A DNA stretch of 64,000 nt from Shimia_B sp039815465 (GTDB lineage: Bacteria > Pseudomonadota > Alphaproteobacteria > Rhodobacterales > Rhodobacteraceae). This document shows positions 6,825-15,237 of the stretch, in pieces. The translations under genes were made by a program, and so were the position numbers. The DNA lies in the NCBI GenBank assembly GCA_039815465.1, contig JBCBZG010000011.1:52754-116753 (forward strand). Direction: 5' to 3'. Under the pieces are notes generated by a model. The model saw only the letters and a list, made by a program, of their open reading frames with translations. It was not told the DNA's origin and ran no database searches. The first letter of the stretch is position 1; the number at the start of each line of letters is the position of its first letter.

Positions 6825-8480
6825 CTACCTCACAAACTTCTTATGCTTGATTCGCTTTGGCTCCAGCGCATCTGCCCCAAGCCGCCGCTTCTTGTCTTCC
6901 TCGTAGTCCTCAAAGTTCCCTTCGAACCATTCCACATGAGCTTCGCCTTCGAACGCCAAGATGTGCGTGCAGATGCGGTCGAGGAAGAAGCGGTCGTGGC
7001 TGATGACGACGGCGCAGCCGGCGAAGTCGACGAGGGCGTCTTCTAGCGCGCGCAGCGTTTCGACGTCGAGGTCGTTGGTGGGTTCGTCGAGCAGCAGGAC
7101 GTTGCCGCCCGAGCGGAGCAGTTTCGCCATGTGGACGCGGTTTCTCTCACCGCCTGACAGCATGCCGACTTTTTTCTGCTGATCGCCGCCTTTGAAGTTG
7201 AAGGCGGAGCAATACGCGCGGGAGTTCATCTCCGCGTCGCCCAGTTGGATGATGTCGTTGCCGTCGGAGATTTCTTCCCACACGGTTTTGCCACCGTCGA
7301 GCGCGTCGCGGGATTGGTCGACATAGGCCAGGTCCACGGTGTCGCCGTAGCTAATGTCGCCCGCGTCGGGGCTCTCCTGGCCGGTGAGCATGCGGAAGAG
7401 GGTGGATTTACCGGCGCCGTTGGGGCCGATGACGCCGACGATCCCGCCGGGGGGGAGCGCGAAGGAGAGGTCCTCGACCAGGAGCTTGTCGCCCATGGCT
7501 TTTTTGAGCCCTTCCACCTCGATCACTTTGCCGCCGAGGCGGGGACCGTTGGGGATGATGATCTGGGCGCGGCTGAGCTTTTCCCGCTCCGACTGGTTGG
7601 CGAGTTCGTTGTAGCGGTCGATGCGGGCCTTTTGTTTGGATTGGCGGGCCTTTTGGCCTTGGCGCATCCATTCCAGTTCGCGCTCCAGCGTCTTTTGCTT
7701 GGCGTTGTCTTCCTTGGCCTCTTGTTCGAGGCGCTTGGCTTTCTGTTCGAGCCAGGCGGAATAGTTGCCCTCGTAAGGGATGCCGCGGCCACGGTCGAGC
7801 TCCAGGATCCAGCCCGTGATGTCGTCGAGGAAGTAGCGGTCGTGGGTGACGACGAGGATCGTGCCTTGGTAGTCGATGAGGTGCTGTTGCAACCAGGCGA
7901 TCGTTTCGGCGTCCAGATGGTTCGTGGGTTCGTCGAGGAGCAGCATCTCCGGCGCTTCGAGCAGCAGTTTGCAAAGCGCCACGCGGCGGGCCTCCCCCCC
8001 CGACAGGTTTTCAACGGGCCAGTCATCGGGTGGGCAGCGCAGTGCCTCCATCGACACGTCGATTTGCGCGTCGAGGTCCCAGAGGTTTTGCGCGTCGATT
8101 TCGTCCTGGAGCTGCGCCATCTCGTCGGCGGTCTCGTCGGAGTAGTTCATGGCCAGTTCGTTGTAGCGGTCGAGGATCGCTTTCTTGGCGGCCACGCCCT
8201 CCATCACGTTCTCGCGGACGGTTTTGGTGGGGTCGAGCTGCGGTTCCTGGGGCAGATAGCCCACGCGCGCGCCCTCGGCGGCCCAGGCTTCGCCGGAGAA
8301 GTCTTTGTCGAGGCCCGCCATGATCTTCAGGAGCGTCGATTTACCCGCGCCGTTGACGCCCACGACGCCGATCTTGACGCCGGGCAGGAAGGACAGGCGG
8401 ATGTTTTCGAACGTCTTCTTGCCGCCGGGGTAGGTCTTTGAGACGCCGTCCATGTAGTAGACGTATTGATAGGCTGCCAT
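6825..8480 (-). CDS. ettA: EttA, energy-dependent translational throttle (ABC-F)
   Basis: This ABC-F ATPase of 551 aa acts on the ribosomal E site and gates the first translocation steps according to energy state. It has two nucleotide-binding domains without membrane segments: Walker A GVNGAGKST (about residue 40) with LSGGEARR and DEPTNHLD, and Walker A GPNGAGKST (about 355) with LSGGERNR and DEPTNDLD. The charged linker between them (EQKAKRLEQEAKEDNAKQ onward) and the arm insertion in domain 1 (DRYNELAMNYSDET) are typical of EttA. Length is normal. The start MAAYQYVYYMDGVSK is conserved. It is the first protein gene to the right of the proposed origin. Confidence 0.95.
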   Translation of the reverse strand: MAAYQYVYYMDGVSKTYPGGKKTFENIRLSFLPGVKIGVVGVNGAGKSTLLKIMAGLDKDFSGEAWAAEGARVGYLPQEPQLDPTKTVRENVMEGVAAKKAILDRYNELAMNYSDETADEMAQLQDEIDAQNLWDLDAQIDVSMEALRCPPDDWPVENLSGGEARRVALCKLLLEAPEMLLLDEPTNHLDAETIAWLQQHLIDYQGTILVVTHDRYFLDDITGWILELDRGRGIPYEGNYSAWLEQKAKRLEQEAKEDNAKQKTLERELEWMRQGQKARQSKQKARIDRYNELANQSEREKLSRAQIIIPNGPRLGGKVIEVEGLKKAMGDKLLVEDLSFALPPGGIVGVIGPNGAGKSTLFRMLTGQESPDAGDISYGDTVDLAYVDQSRDALDGGKTVWEEISDGNDIIQLGDAEMNSRAYCSAFNFKGGDQQKKVGMLSGGERNRVHMAKLLRSGGNVLLLDEPTNDLDVETLRALEDALVDFAGCAVVISHDRFFLDRICTHILAFEGEAHVEWFEGNFEDYEEDKKRRLGADALEPKRIKHKKFVR

Positions 8481-8542
8481 GGGGTGTCCTCCTGCGTGTG
8501 CGACAGACGCGTATCAGCCCGGTCGGGGCCGCGCAATCGGGG

Positions 8543-9466
8543 TTAGGATTGCGACAGTTGCAGGTATTTCTGGATGACGGCCGCCGCGATCATGTCTTCG
8601 GTCTGGGTATCGTCGAACTGGGCGCGCCAGGCGTTGGCGGCGGCGATGATGACGCGGGCTTTGTCGGGGTGGCGCGCGTAATACGCGGTGGCTGCGTCGA
8701 GGTCGGAGAAGTCGGGTTTGATCTCCACAAAGTGGTGGCCGGGCTTTAGCCTGGCTTCCATGTACCAAGTTTCGTATTTGAGCGGCGGGGACATGGCGAG
8801 GCTGTTGGAGCCCATGGCCCATTTGAGATTTGTGGCTACATCGAAGCCTTCGACGGACAAGATGACCTGCCGGTCCAGTTGCGCGCGGGGCGACAGGTAG
8901 TCTGCTTTGCCCGCATCGCCGCCCACTGCGGCAATGTCGTTATCGGGAGAGGCGCCGAGCAGGTCGACGAGCTCACTTCTCAGCTGGTTGTGGAAGCCAC
9001 CCCGCCAGACCGCGCCGGGTTGCTTTTCTTCGAACTGTTTGCGGTCTGGGAAGGCCTCAAAATGCCGGTGACGATCCAGCGGCAAGAGCACGGAGGCCTC
9101 GTTGGCGCCAGCGATGGGGCGGCTTTTGACAAAGGCGGGGGTGTCGGGGATTTCGGTGATGTCGCCAAAGGCGTAGTCGACGCGTGCAGCGGGGTCGAAC
9201 CCGCCTGCGTGGCGGATGAAGTCCAGGTAGTAGCGGCTGCTGCCCTGATCGACGGCGCTGATGGGCGTTGAGGGCGTGTCAAAGGACGTGCTTTGCTTGT
9301 ACTATTGGTCCACCCGGTCGCGCGCCAGCAGACGTCGTGTTCGAGCTGCGTTCCAGCTGTGGGGGCGCTTTGCGCAGTAGATGTGGTTAAGGTAATAGGC
9401 GATCCGTTTGGCGGCACGTTTGGTGTCGCTGCCCTTAAAGACGATCTTGCCCTTTTTCGCTGCCAT
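8543..9466 (-). pseudogene. GT90/CAP10-like glycosyltransferase with in-frame amber stop
   Basis: The minus-strand frame from ATG 9466 (MAAKKGKIVF, then KRIAYYLNHIYCAKRPHSW) runs to 8543 in a single frame but is interrupted at codon 55 by TAG (9304-9302), immediately before YKQSTSFD. Downstream, in the same frame, comes recognisable CAP10/GT90 sequence: YYLDFIRHAGGF, VDYAFGDITEIPDTPAFVKSRP, AVWRGGFHNQ, ILSVEGFDVATNLKWAMGSN and TWYMEARLKPGHHFVEIKPDFSDL. Such enzymes transfer sugars onto LPS or other glycans. Without the stop the product would be about 307 residues, normal for the family. No frameshift is present, so the lesion looks recent or is a sequencing error. Reinitiation could give only a truncated protein. 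Confidence 0.8.
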
Positions 9467-9546
9467 AGCCGGACAGTACTTTACGCGGTGGCACGTGCAA
9501 GTCGGATTGCAATTGGTCCTTTTGCGCGCGGTTCATACCCTGCGCG

Positions 9547-10077
9547 CTACTGGCGCAGGATGTCGATGAGGCGTTTGAGGGTGCTTGGGCTTTCGATCAG
9601 GATGCCCTCTGCCTCGATCCGGTTGGCGATGGTTTGGCGGGCGTCGATAAAGGCTTGTTGCCCCAGTTGTTCGCCTGCGGCGGCGCCGACGGCCATGAGC
9701 TCGGGCGTGGCATCGATCATGCGTTGGCCTGCGCCGGTGGCATAGAACGTCGCAATAGCGGAGAGGTCTTCGGCGCTGAAATTCTCAAGGAAGTAGGCCG
9801 TTTGCGCGTCGCGCAGGCCTTGGAGGAAGTTTGCGCCGAACTGGTCGATGATGATGTCAACGAGCGCGTCTGGGTCGCTGATCTCCACCCCGTTGGCGGC
9901 CATTTGACCCACGATGGCGTCCGCGATCAGGGGGCGGAAGACGTCGAAGGTGCCCGCGAGGATTTCGGGCGTCACGGTCGCCGCGGAGATCGCTTGGGCG
10001 TCGCTGGTGGGGTCAGCGGCAAGCGGCGCGGACAGGATGGTGGCGGCGATGATGGCAGCGGTGCGCAATGGACGCAT
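9547..10077 (-). CDS. Secreted DUF2059 protein
   Basis: This 176-aa protein has a signal peptide (MRPLRTAAIIAATILSAPLAADP) and a helical DUF2059 domain. Recognisable parts are ETFDVFRPLI-type helices, FGANFLQGLRDAQTAYFLENFSAEDLSAIATFYATGAGQRMIDATPELM, where the FS-x-E-x-L/I-x-x-I-x-x-F-Y-x-T-G-x-x pattern is typical. The family is periplasmic and of unknown function. It is divergent from nadD. Confidence 0.85.
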   Translation of the reverse strand: MRPLRTAAIIAATILSAPLAADPTSDAQAISAATVTPEILAGTFDVFRPLIADAIVGQMAANGVEISDPDALVDIIIDQFGANFLQGLRDAQTAYFLENFSAEDLSAIATFYATGAGQRMIDATPELMAVGAAAGEQLGQQAFIDARQTIANRIEAEGILIESPSTLKRLIDILRQ

Positions 10078-10169
10078 GGCGGAACCCTTTCTGGCTTTTG
10101 GTGAGCGTGCGCTGGCACAGCGCGCGGGTCAAGCGCGGGCCGGGGTGATGCGTTGACTTGGCGCGCCGA

Positions 10170-10823
10170 ATGGCATCTGTGTCCGCTATGACAGCTGGAT
10201 TGCATGCGCGCGCGGGCCAACGGATTGGGCTGCTTGGGGGGTCGTTTGACCCGGCCCATGGGGGGCATGTGCATATCACGCGCCACGCGCTTAAACGTTT
10301 TGATCTGGATGCGGTGTGGTGGCTTGTGTCGCCGGGCAATCCGCTCAAGGCGCGGGGGCCTGCGCGGCTGGAGGCGCGGATGGCGCGGGCGGCGGCGGTG
10401 ATGGATCACCCGCGCGTTGTGATCAGCGATATCGAGGCGGTGCTGGGCACGCGCTACACGGCGCAGACGCTCGATGCGTTGCTGTGGCGGTTTCCGGGGG
10501 TGCGGTTTACCTGGCTCATGGGGGCCGACAACCTCGCGCAGTTTCATCGCTGGCAGGATTGGCGCGCGATCATGGAGGCCGTGCCCATCGGGGTCGTGGC
10601 CCGCCCGGGCGAGCGTGTGGGCGCGCGGGTGTCGCCTGCGGCGCGGGCCTATCGCAGCGCGCGGTTGCGGGGGCGGTATGCGCGGCTTTTGTCGGGCGCG
10701 CAGGCCCCGGCCTGGTGCTTTATCAACCTGCCCATGAGCGACGCGTCATCCACGGCCATCCGCGCGCGGGGCGGCTGGGGTGGGGCCGGCGCTGACGGGC
10801 AGGGCGAGGCTGGCAAAGCCTGA
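10170..10823 (+). CDS. nadD: Nicotinate-nucleotide adenylyltransferase NadD
   Basis: NadD makes nicotinate adenine dinucleotide in NAD synthesis. The sequence has the nucleotidyltransferase GGSFDPAHGGHVHI motif, WWLVSPGNPLK, the TWLMGADNLAQFHRWQDW segment that binds the nicotinate ring region, and a late PMSDASSTAIRAR in place of the usual ISSTxIR. The start could be ATG 10170 or ATG 10188; an upstream TTG at 10158 is also in frame. None has a strong ribosome site. Its last 78 bases overlap the end of the convergent EamA gene, which is an unusually long tail overlap for two real genes. Confidence 0.9.
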   Translation: MASVSAMTAGLHARAGQRIGLLGGSFDPAHGGHVHITRHALKRFDLDAVWWLVSPGNPLKARGPARLEARMARAAAVMDHPRVVISDIEAVLGTRYTAQTLDALLWRFPGVRFTWLMGADNLAQFHRWQDWRAIMEAVPIGVVARPGERVGARVSPAARAYRSARLRGRYARLLSGAQAPAWCFINLPMSDASSTAIRARGGWGGAGADGQGEAGKA

Positions 10824-11615
10824 GGCCACGAGCACGGCAATCCCGGCCAGCGCCAGCGTATCGGGCAGCGTGCCGAACACCAGCCAGCCCAGTGCCGTGG
10901 CGGCCACGATCTGAAAGTAGACAAACGGGGCGAGCCGTGTGCTTTGTGCCAGGCTGAACGCCAAGATCAGGAGCAGGTTGCCCATCATCGACCCAAGCGA
11001 GCTGCCCATCGTCAGTGTCAGCGTCCAAGCGTCGAGCGGTGGGATGGCCAGGAGGCCCAGGGGGGCCGTCAAAAGCGCGGCGATTGCCAGTTGTGAAAAG
11101 AGCAGTGTCAGGGGCGGGGCCGCGTCCACCAGCCATTTGGAGGCCGTAAGGAACGCACCGTAGAATGTGCCTGCGAGTACCGCCCAAAGCAGGCCTGGCC
11201 GCATCTCCGGCCCGGGTTGTACGACCATGAGCACGCCGCAGAACCCGATGAGGAGGAGCAGCGTGCGTGCACGGCTCGCAGTCTCCCCCAGGAGCCAAGC
11301 GGAGAGGGTGTAGGCCACGATGGGGCCGATGAAGAAGGCGCCGAAGACGTTGGCGATAGGCTCCGTCGAGAGGGCGGTGAGGATGGAGCAGATGCCGCCC
11401 GTGATCAGTGCGGCGCGCAGCCAGAGCCGCGGGTCGCGGAGCGCGCCAAACGCGCCTTTGGGCAGGAACGGCACCAGGAGCACCGCGGCGATGGCAAAGC
11501 GGGTGAAGGCCACAAAGATCGGCGCCACGCCGTTCGAGGTGAGCGATTTCCCGAATGTGTCGCCCAGGGGGATAAAGGCCATGCCCACCAGCATGATGAG
11601 GACCGCGCGTGCCAT
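10746..11615 (-). CDS. DMT/EamA family transporter
   Basis: This membrane protein of 289 aa has ten predicted hydrophobic helices arranged as two EamA repeats. The first repeat begins at ARAVLIMLVGMAFIPLGDTFGKSL and the second at GLLWAVLAGTFYGAFLTASKWL, each containing the helix-4 segment (ANVFGAFFIGPIVAYTLSAWLLGE; LAPFVYFQIVAATALGWLVFG). Transported metabolites cannot be predicted; family members export amino acids, nucleosides and other metabolites. The C-terminal 26 codons overlap nadD on the other strand. Confidence 0.87.
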   Translation of the reverse strand: MARAVLIMLVGMAFIPLGDTFGKSLTSNGVAPIFVAFTRFAIAAVLLVPFLPKGAFGALRDPRLWLRAALITGGICSILTALSTEPIANVFGAFFIGPIVAYTLSAWLLGETASRARTLLLLIGFCGVLMVVQPGPEMRPGLLWAVLAGTFYGAFLTASKWLVDAAPPLTLLFSQLAIAALLTAPLGLLAIPPLDAWTLTLTMGSSLGSMMGNLLLILAFSLAQSTRLAPFVYFQIVAATALGWLVFGTLPDTLALAGIAVLVASGFASLALPVSAGPTPAAPRADGRG

Positions 11616-11696
11616 GGCCGCGGCCTAGCAGCAATCGCGGCCCCCTGCCACGCGGATTTTTGTGGCGCTCTTTCAGCGCTTTGCTAGGCTCCGCTC

Positions 11697-13190
11697 ATGG
11701 GTGGGAGACCTTTCACACGGCGCGGGCTGATCGCGGGGGCGACGGCGGGTTTGGCGGCAAGCTTGGCGGTGCCTGCGCTGGGCTCCACGACGCTTGGTGC
11801 GTCGCTGCGGCCCGTGGTCCGGCCCCGCCATATTGGGGTGCCAACGGCTGAGGCGCTGATTGCGACATCGGGGGTCAGTGGCGTCACGGCGGCCTTGGCC
11901 TTTGCGCCCGGGGGCGCCGTGATCGATGCTGTGGGCGCGGATGTGGCGTTGCCCCCTGCCAGCGTGGCCAAGGCTGTGACGGCGCTTTATGCGCTGGATC
12001 ATTTGGGCGCCGGCTACCGCTTTGCCACCGTCGTGATCGCGACGGGTCCGGTTGAGGGCGGCGTGGTGCAGGGGGATCTGATCCTCAAGGGGACGGGCGA
12101 CCCGATCCTCGACACCGATGGTTTAGCAGAGCTCGCCCAGGCCCTGCGGGCCGAGGGTGTCACGGGCGTCACGGGGCGCTTTCTGGTGGACGGGCGGGAG
12201 CTTGATCGCGTGGCCCAGATCGATGCCAGCCAGATGCCGGAGGCGGGGTATAACCCCTCGGTCGGGGGGCTGAACCTGAACTACAACCGCGTCCATTTCG
12301 AGTGGGCGCGGGCGGGCGATGCGTACAACATGACGCTGGAGGCGCGGGCGCGCGCCTACCAGCCAGGTGTGCGCCACGCCACAATGACGATTGTGCCCGC
12401 GGAGGCCCCGGTTTTTACCCACGCGCTCGACGGTGATGCGGGTGAGCGGTGGACGGTGGCGCGCCCGGCGCTCGGCGCGGGTGGGGGGCGGTGGCTGCCG
12501 GTGCGGCTGCCCGCGCTCTATGCGGGTGATGTGTTTCAGACCCTTGCAGGCAGCGTGGGGATCACGCTGCCCGCGCCGGAGCGGGACGCGGGCCCTATCC
12601 GTGGCACGGTTCTGGCGGCCCGGGTGTCGCCCACGCTGCGGGGGCTTTGTGGTGGGATGCTGAAGTACTCCACCAACCTCACCGCGGAGGCGCTGGGCCT
12701 GCGGGCAAGCACGGCGCGGGGGGTGGCGGGCGCAGGGCTCACAGGGTCAGCCGCGGAGATGAACGCCTGGGCCAAAGAGCGGTTCGGGGCGGATATGGCG
12801 TTTGTGGACCATTCGGGCCTGGGCGATGGGTCGCGGGTCAGTTGCGCTGCACTGGGGCAGGTGCTGCGCGGCGCGCCGGAGCTTTTGCCGATGCTCAAGC
12901 ACATTAAGGTCAAGGACGGGCAGGGCAGTGTGGTCGAGGACGCGCCCTATGGGATCCGGGCCAAGACAGGGACGCTGAACTTTGTTAGTTCGCTGGCGGG
13001 CTATGTGACGGGTGCTGAGGGCACGGCGCCGCTGGCCTTTGTCATCATCTCTGCCGATTTGGAGCGGCGGAGCGCGATAGGGCCGCATGATCGCGAACGC
13101 CCGCGGGGTGCCAAGAGCTTTGCACGCCGCGCACGGGCGCTTCAGCAGGCGCTGATCGCGCGGTGGGCGCGGTTGGAGGGTAAGGTTTAG
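11697..13190 (+). CDS. dacB: D-alanyl-D-alanine carboxypeptidase/endopeptidase (S13, PBP4)
   Basis: This periplasmic penicillin-binding protein cleaves D-Ala-D-Ala stem peptides and cross-links. The S13 active-site motifs are SVAK (residues 89-92, SxxK), YSTN (SxN) after GGMLK, and KTGT near residue 430. The large inserted domain between SxxK and SxN is present (DPILDTDGLAEL, VGGLNLNYNRV). The N terminus FTRRGLIAGATAGLAASLAV resembles a Tat-type signal with twin Arg. The length of 497 aa is normal. It stands alone downstream of the EamA gene, in the opposite direction. Confidence 0.93.
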   Translation: MGGRPFTRRGLIAGATAGLAASLAVPALGSTTLGASLRPVVRPRHIGVPTAEALIATSGVSGVTAALAFAPGGAVIDAVGADVALPPASVAKAVTALYALDHLGAGYRFATVVIATGPVEGGVVQGDLILKGTGDPILDTDGLAELAQALRAEGVTGVTGRFLVDGRELDRVAQIDASQMPEAGYNPSVGGLNLNYNRVHFEWARAGDAYNMTLEARARAYQPGVRHATMTIVPAEAPVFTHALDGDAGERWTVARPALGAGGGRWLPVRLPALYAGDVFQTLAGSVGITLPAPERDAGPIRGTVLAARVSPTLRGLCGGMLKYSTNLTAEALGLRASTARGVAGAGLTGSAAEMNAWAKERFGADMAFVDHSGLGDGSRVSCAALGQVLRGAPELLPMLKHIKVKDGQGSVVEDAPYGIRAKTGTLNFVSSLAGYVTGAEGTAPLAFVIISADLERRSAIGPHDRERPRGAKSFARRARALQQALIARWARLEGKV

Positions 13191-13253
13191 GGCGCGTTCC
13201 GCTGACAAGCGCAGGCGAAATATTGGCGTTCAAACGGGCGTGGCCACTCGGTT

Positions 13254-13309
13254 CGCCCGGTGGGAACCACCGGGCCGCCCCCGTCCGCCCCCCCGGGCGG
13301 GGGGCGGCC
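13254..13309. repeat. GC-rich double-hairpin element (single copy)
   Basis: A GCCCGGTGG-GAA-CCACCGGGC hairpin (13255-13275) is followed by a longer CCGCCCC/GGGGCGG hairpin (13285-13307). It has the same architecture as the two copies near 1.2-1.4 kb and lies between the convergent dacB and RTX genes. Confidence 0.75.
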
Positions 13310-13329
13310 TTAGCTACAGGTGGATGCCC

Positions 13330-14601
13330 CTAGCGCGTGAAGGTGCCGGAGCCTGCGGAGCTCCATCCGGTGGCGGCGGTGTAGTCTTCTGCCGTGCCAG
13401 TGAGGAAGCCTTCTGCGCCCTGGATAAAGACCTGGCTCGTGTCAAAATCTGCGGCGGCGGTGTTGTCGAGCACTGCCAGGTCAAAGGTATCGCTGCCCAC
13501 GGTGAGCGTGAGCGTCGTGCTGGGATCGGTGTCGCGCACGTCGAGTGTGCCGCCGCTAATGTCAGTCTCCGTTAGCGTGGGTCCGCCATTGGCGGCGATG
13601 TCGGTGATCAGCGCTGCGGCGTCGATAAGCAGGACGTCCTCGGCCGCGTTGAAATCGCCGATCTGCACCGCGGTGCTGGTGCCGAGCGCCGCGGTCCCCA
13701 GCACAAAGGTGTCGGCGCCTGCGTTGCCGTCCACGTCCATGGTGCCTGCGGCGTCGGCGGTGATCACGTCATTGCCGGTGCCGCCTTGGATGATCAGGTT
13801 GGTGGCGTCCACGTCGCCGTCCACGGCTGCGGAGGCGCCGTTGAGGATGTCGTCGCCCGCGCCGCCAAAGACGCTGAGGTCCACGGCCAGCGCATCCACG
13901 CGGTCGTTGCCGAGGCCCGCGCGCACCACATCGGTGTCCCCGCCTGCGAGGTCGACAATGCGGTCCCAGCCGGTTTGGCCGAGCATCCGGTCATCGCCGG
14001 CACCGCCAAAGATCTGGTCGCCGCCGCTGCCGCCGATCAGGCGGTCGTCGCCGGACTGCCCGTTGAGCACATCGTTGCCGCCGCCGCCTTTGAGCGTGTC
14101 ATCACCTGCGCCGCCTTTGAGCGTGTCTTTGCCAAAGTAGCCGTCGAGCGTGTCATCGCCGCCCCGGCCTTCGATCGTGTCGGCGCCTTGCTGGCCAAAG
14201 AGCGTGTCGTTGCCTGTGCCGCCGATCAGTGTGTCATTGCCGGTGCCGCCTGCGAGCAGGTCGTCATCGGCGCCGCCGTTGAGCAGGTCATTGCCGCTGA
14301 GCCCGACAATCACGTCTTCGCCGTTGCCGCCAAAGAGCCGGTCGCCTCCCGCGCCGCCGTCCACGTAGTCGGACCCGTCCCCGCCCAGGAGCGTGTCGTT
14401 GTCATCCATCCCGTAGACGAGGTCGTTGCCGGTGCCCGCGTCGATATTGTCGGCCCCGGCGGTGCCCACGAGCACGTCTGATCCTGGGGTGGGGTCGTCA
14501 CTGGGGGAGGGGACATCGTCTTCGTCCACGCTGTTAAAGGCTGTGATCGTGGACCCGCCGAGCACCGCGGCCAGGAATGCGTAAAGCCCCAACATGAACA
14601 C
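13330..14601 (-). CDS. RTX (hemolysin-type calcium-binding repeat) protein
   Basis: This 423-aa acidic protein has a hydrophobic N terminus (MFMLGLYAFLAAVLGGSTITAF), followed by about a dozen GGxGxDxLxxG-type nonapeptide repeats from roughly residue 45 to 270. Examples are GTGNDLVYG, GGDGSDYVDGGAGGDRLFGG and GGAGDDTLKGGGGNDVLNG. Such repeats form a calcium-bound parallel beta-roll. The C-terminal third (VQIGDFNAAEDVLLID, then Thr/Asp-rich strands) resembles the closing domain of RTX proteins. No enzymatic domain is visible. Usual export is by a type I system, but no hlyB/hlyD genes are adjacent, and the hydrophobic N terminus is unusual for that route. Confidence 0.87.
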   Translation of the reverse strand: MFMLGLYAFLAAVLGGSTITAFNSVDEDDVPSPSDDPTPGSDVLVGTAGADNIDAGTGNDLVYGMDDNDTLLGGDGSDYVDGGAGGDRLFGGNGEDVIVGLSGNDLLNGGADDDLLAGGTGNDTLIGGTGNDTLFGQQGADTIEGRGGDDTLDGYFGKDTLKGGAGDDTLKGGGGNDVLNGQSGDDRLIGGSGGDQIFGGAGDDRMLGQTGWDRIVDLAGGDTDVVRAGLGNDRVDALAVDLSVFGGAGDDILNGASAAVDGDVDATNLIIQGGTGNDVITADAAGTMDVDGNAGADTFVLGTAALGTSTAVQIGDFNAAEDVLLIDAAALITDIAANGGPTLTETDISGGTLDVRDTDPSTTLTLTVGSDTFDLAVLDNTAAADFDTSQVFIQGAEGFLTGTAEDYTAATGWSSAGSGTFTR

Positions 14602-14709
14602 ACCTCACTCACAAAATACCTAAACGAAAGCTTAACAAATCCTCCCGGGTGCAACAAGCGAGGGCCCCGCGGCCACGCGGAACCAGACTGTTTCGGCTAA
14701 CGGGTTGAC

Positions 14710-15150
14710 TTAGAGAATGTCTTTGCCCGACCAGGTGATAAAGCGCGCGCGGGCGCCGCGTTCGATGGCCGCACCATGGAGCCGGTCGACATTGAGCTCG
14801 TGCCGAATCTCCTGCAGGAACGCGAGCTCGCTTTGGTCGAGCATGCCGTCGGCGGCGGCCACGTCGCAGGCCATGGCGTAGGCGGTTTCTGCCAGTTCTT
14901 CGGGTAGGTTATCCCGGATGAGGCCAAGGTAGGCGTCGAGCCCGTCTTCTTCGTCAAACAGGTCAAACACGACCTGCGCGACCTGTTTGATGCGGTCGGT
15001 GTCGTAGGTGCCAAAGATCGGCAGGTGGTTCACGATGGACTGGATCGTCACGAGCTCGGACGTGTTGACCTGCTCGTTACTTGCTGAGACGCCGATCATG
15101 GTCGCCACCAGGCAGTCTTGCGGGGTCATGGGGTGGGGGGTGTCGGGCAT
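14710..15150 (-). CDS. TerB-family-like protein
   Basis: This 146-aa, all-helical acidic protein reads MTPQDCLVATMIGVSASNEQVNTSELVTIQSIV, FDEEDGLDAYLGLIRDNLPEEL, AYAMACDVAAADGMLDQSELAFLQEIRHEL. The D-x-x-A-A-D-G-x-x-x-x-x-E segment, repeated in weaker form at the start, is the metal-binding signature of TerB/DjlA-type domains. It is cytosolic. The function is unknown, and tellurite resistance should not be inferred. It is divergent from lysS. Confidence 0.8.
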   Translation of the reverse strand: MPDTPHPMTPQDCLVATMIGVSASNEQVNTSELVTIQSIVNHLPIFGTYDTDRIKQVAQVVFDLFDEEDGLDAYLGLIRDNLPEELAETAYAMACDVAAADGMLDQSELAFLQEIRHELNVDRLHGAAIERGARARFITWSGKDIL

Positions 15151-15237
15151 CGGAGGCGTGCTTTCGGGATTGAGGTCGGTTTCGATTTATGGCCCATAGA
15201 CGGGCGCGGCAAGGTGGCTGCGTCAAAGGGTGATAAG

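Noticed and set aside
5700..7000. Composition switch read as a replication terminus
   Set aside because: A terminus would change from G-rich to C-rich along the plus strand; the opposite is seen.
7245..8441. A 398-codon plus-strand frame opposite ettA
   Set aside because: It is the mirror of a well-conserved ABC-F gene in G/C-rich sequence and shows no family features.
8737..8756. REP-like GCCGGGCTTTAGCCTGGC inside the glycosyltransferase gene
   Set aside because: It codes a family-like segment (EARLKPG), lacks the CTACGG tail and has mismatches, so it is likely coincidence.
9302..9304. The amber codon as a programmed read-through or pyrrolysine site
   Set aside because: No pylT/pylS genes, no stem-loop or context to support recoding were seen; a nonsense lesion or read error is simpler.
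13394..14481. Open frames on the plus strand opposite the RTX gene
   Set aside because: The repeats of the RTX protein create periodic open frames; the antisense products are low-complexity.
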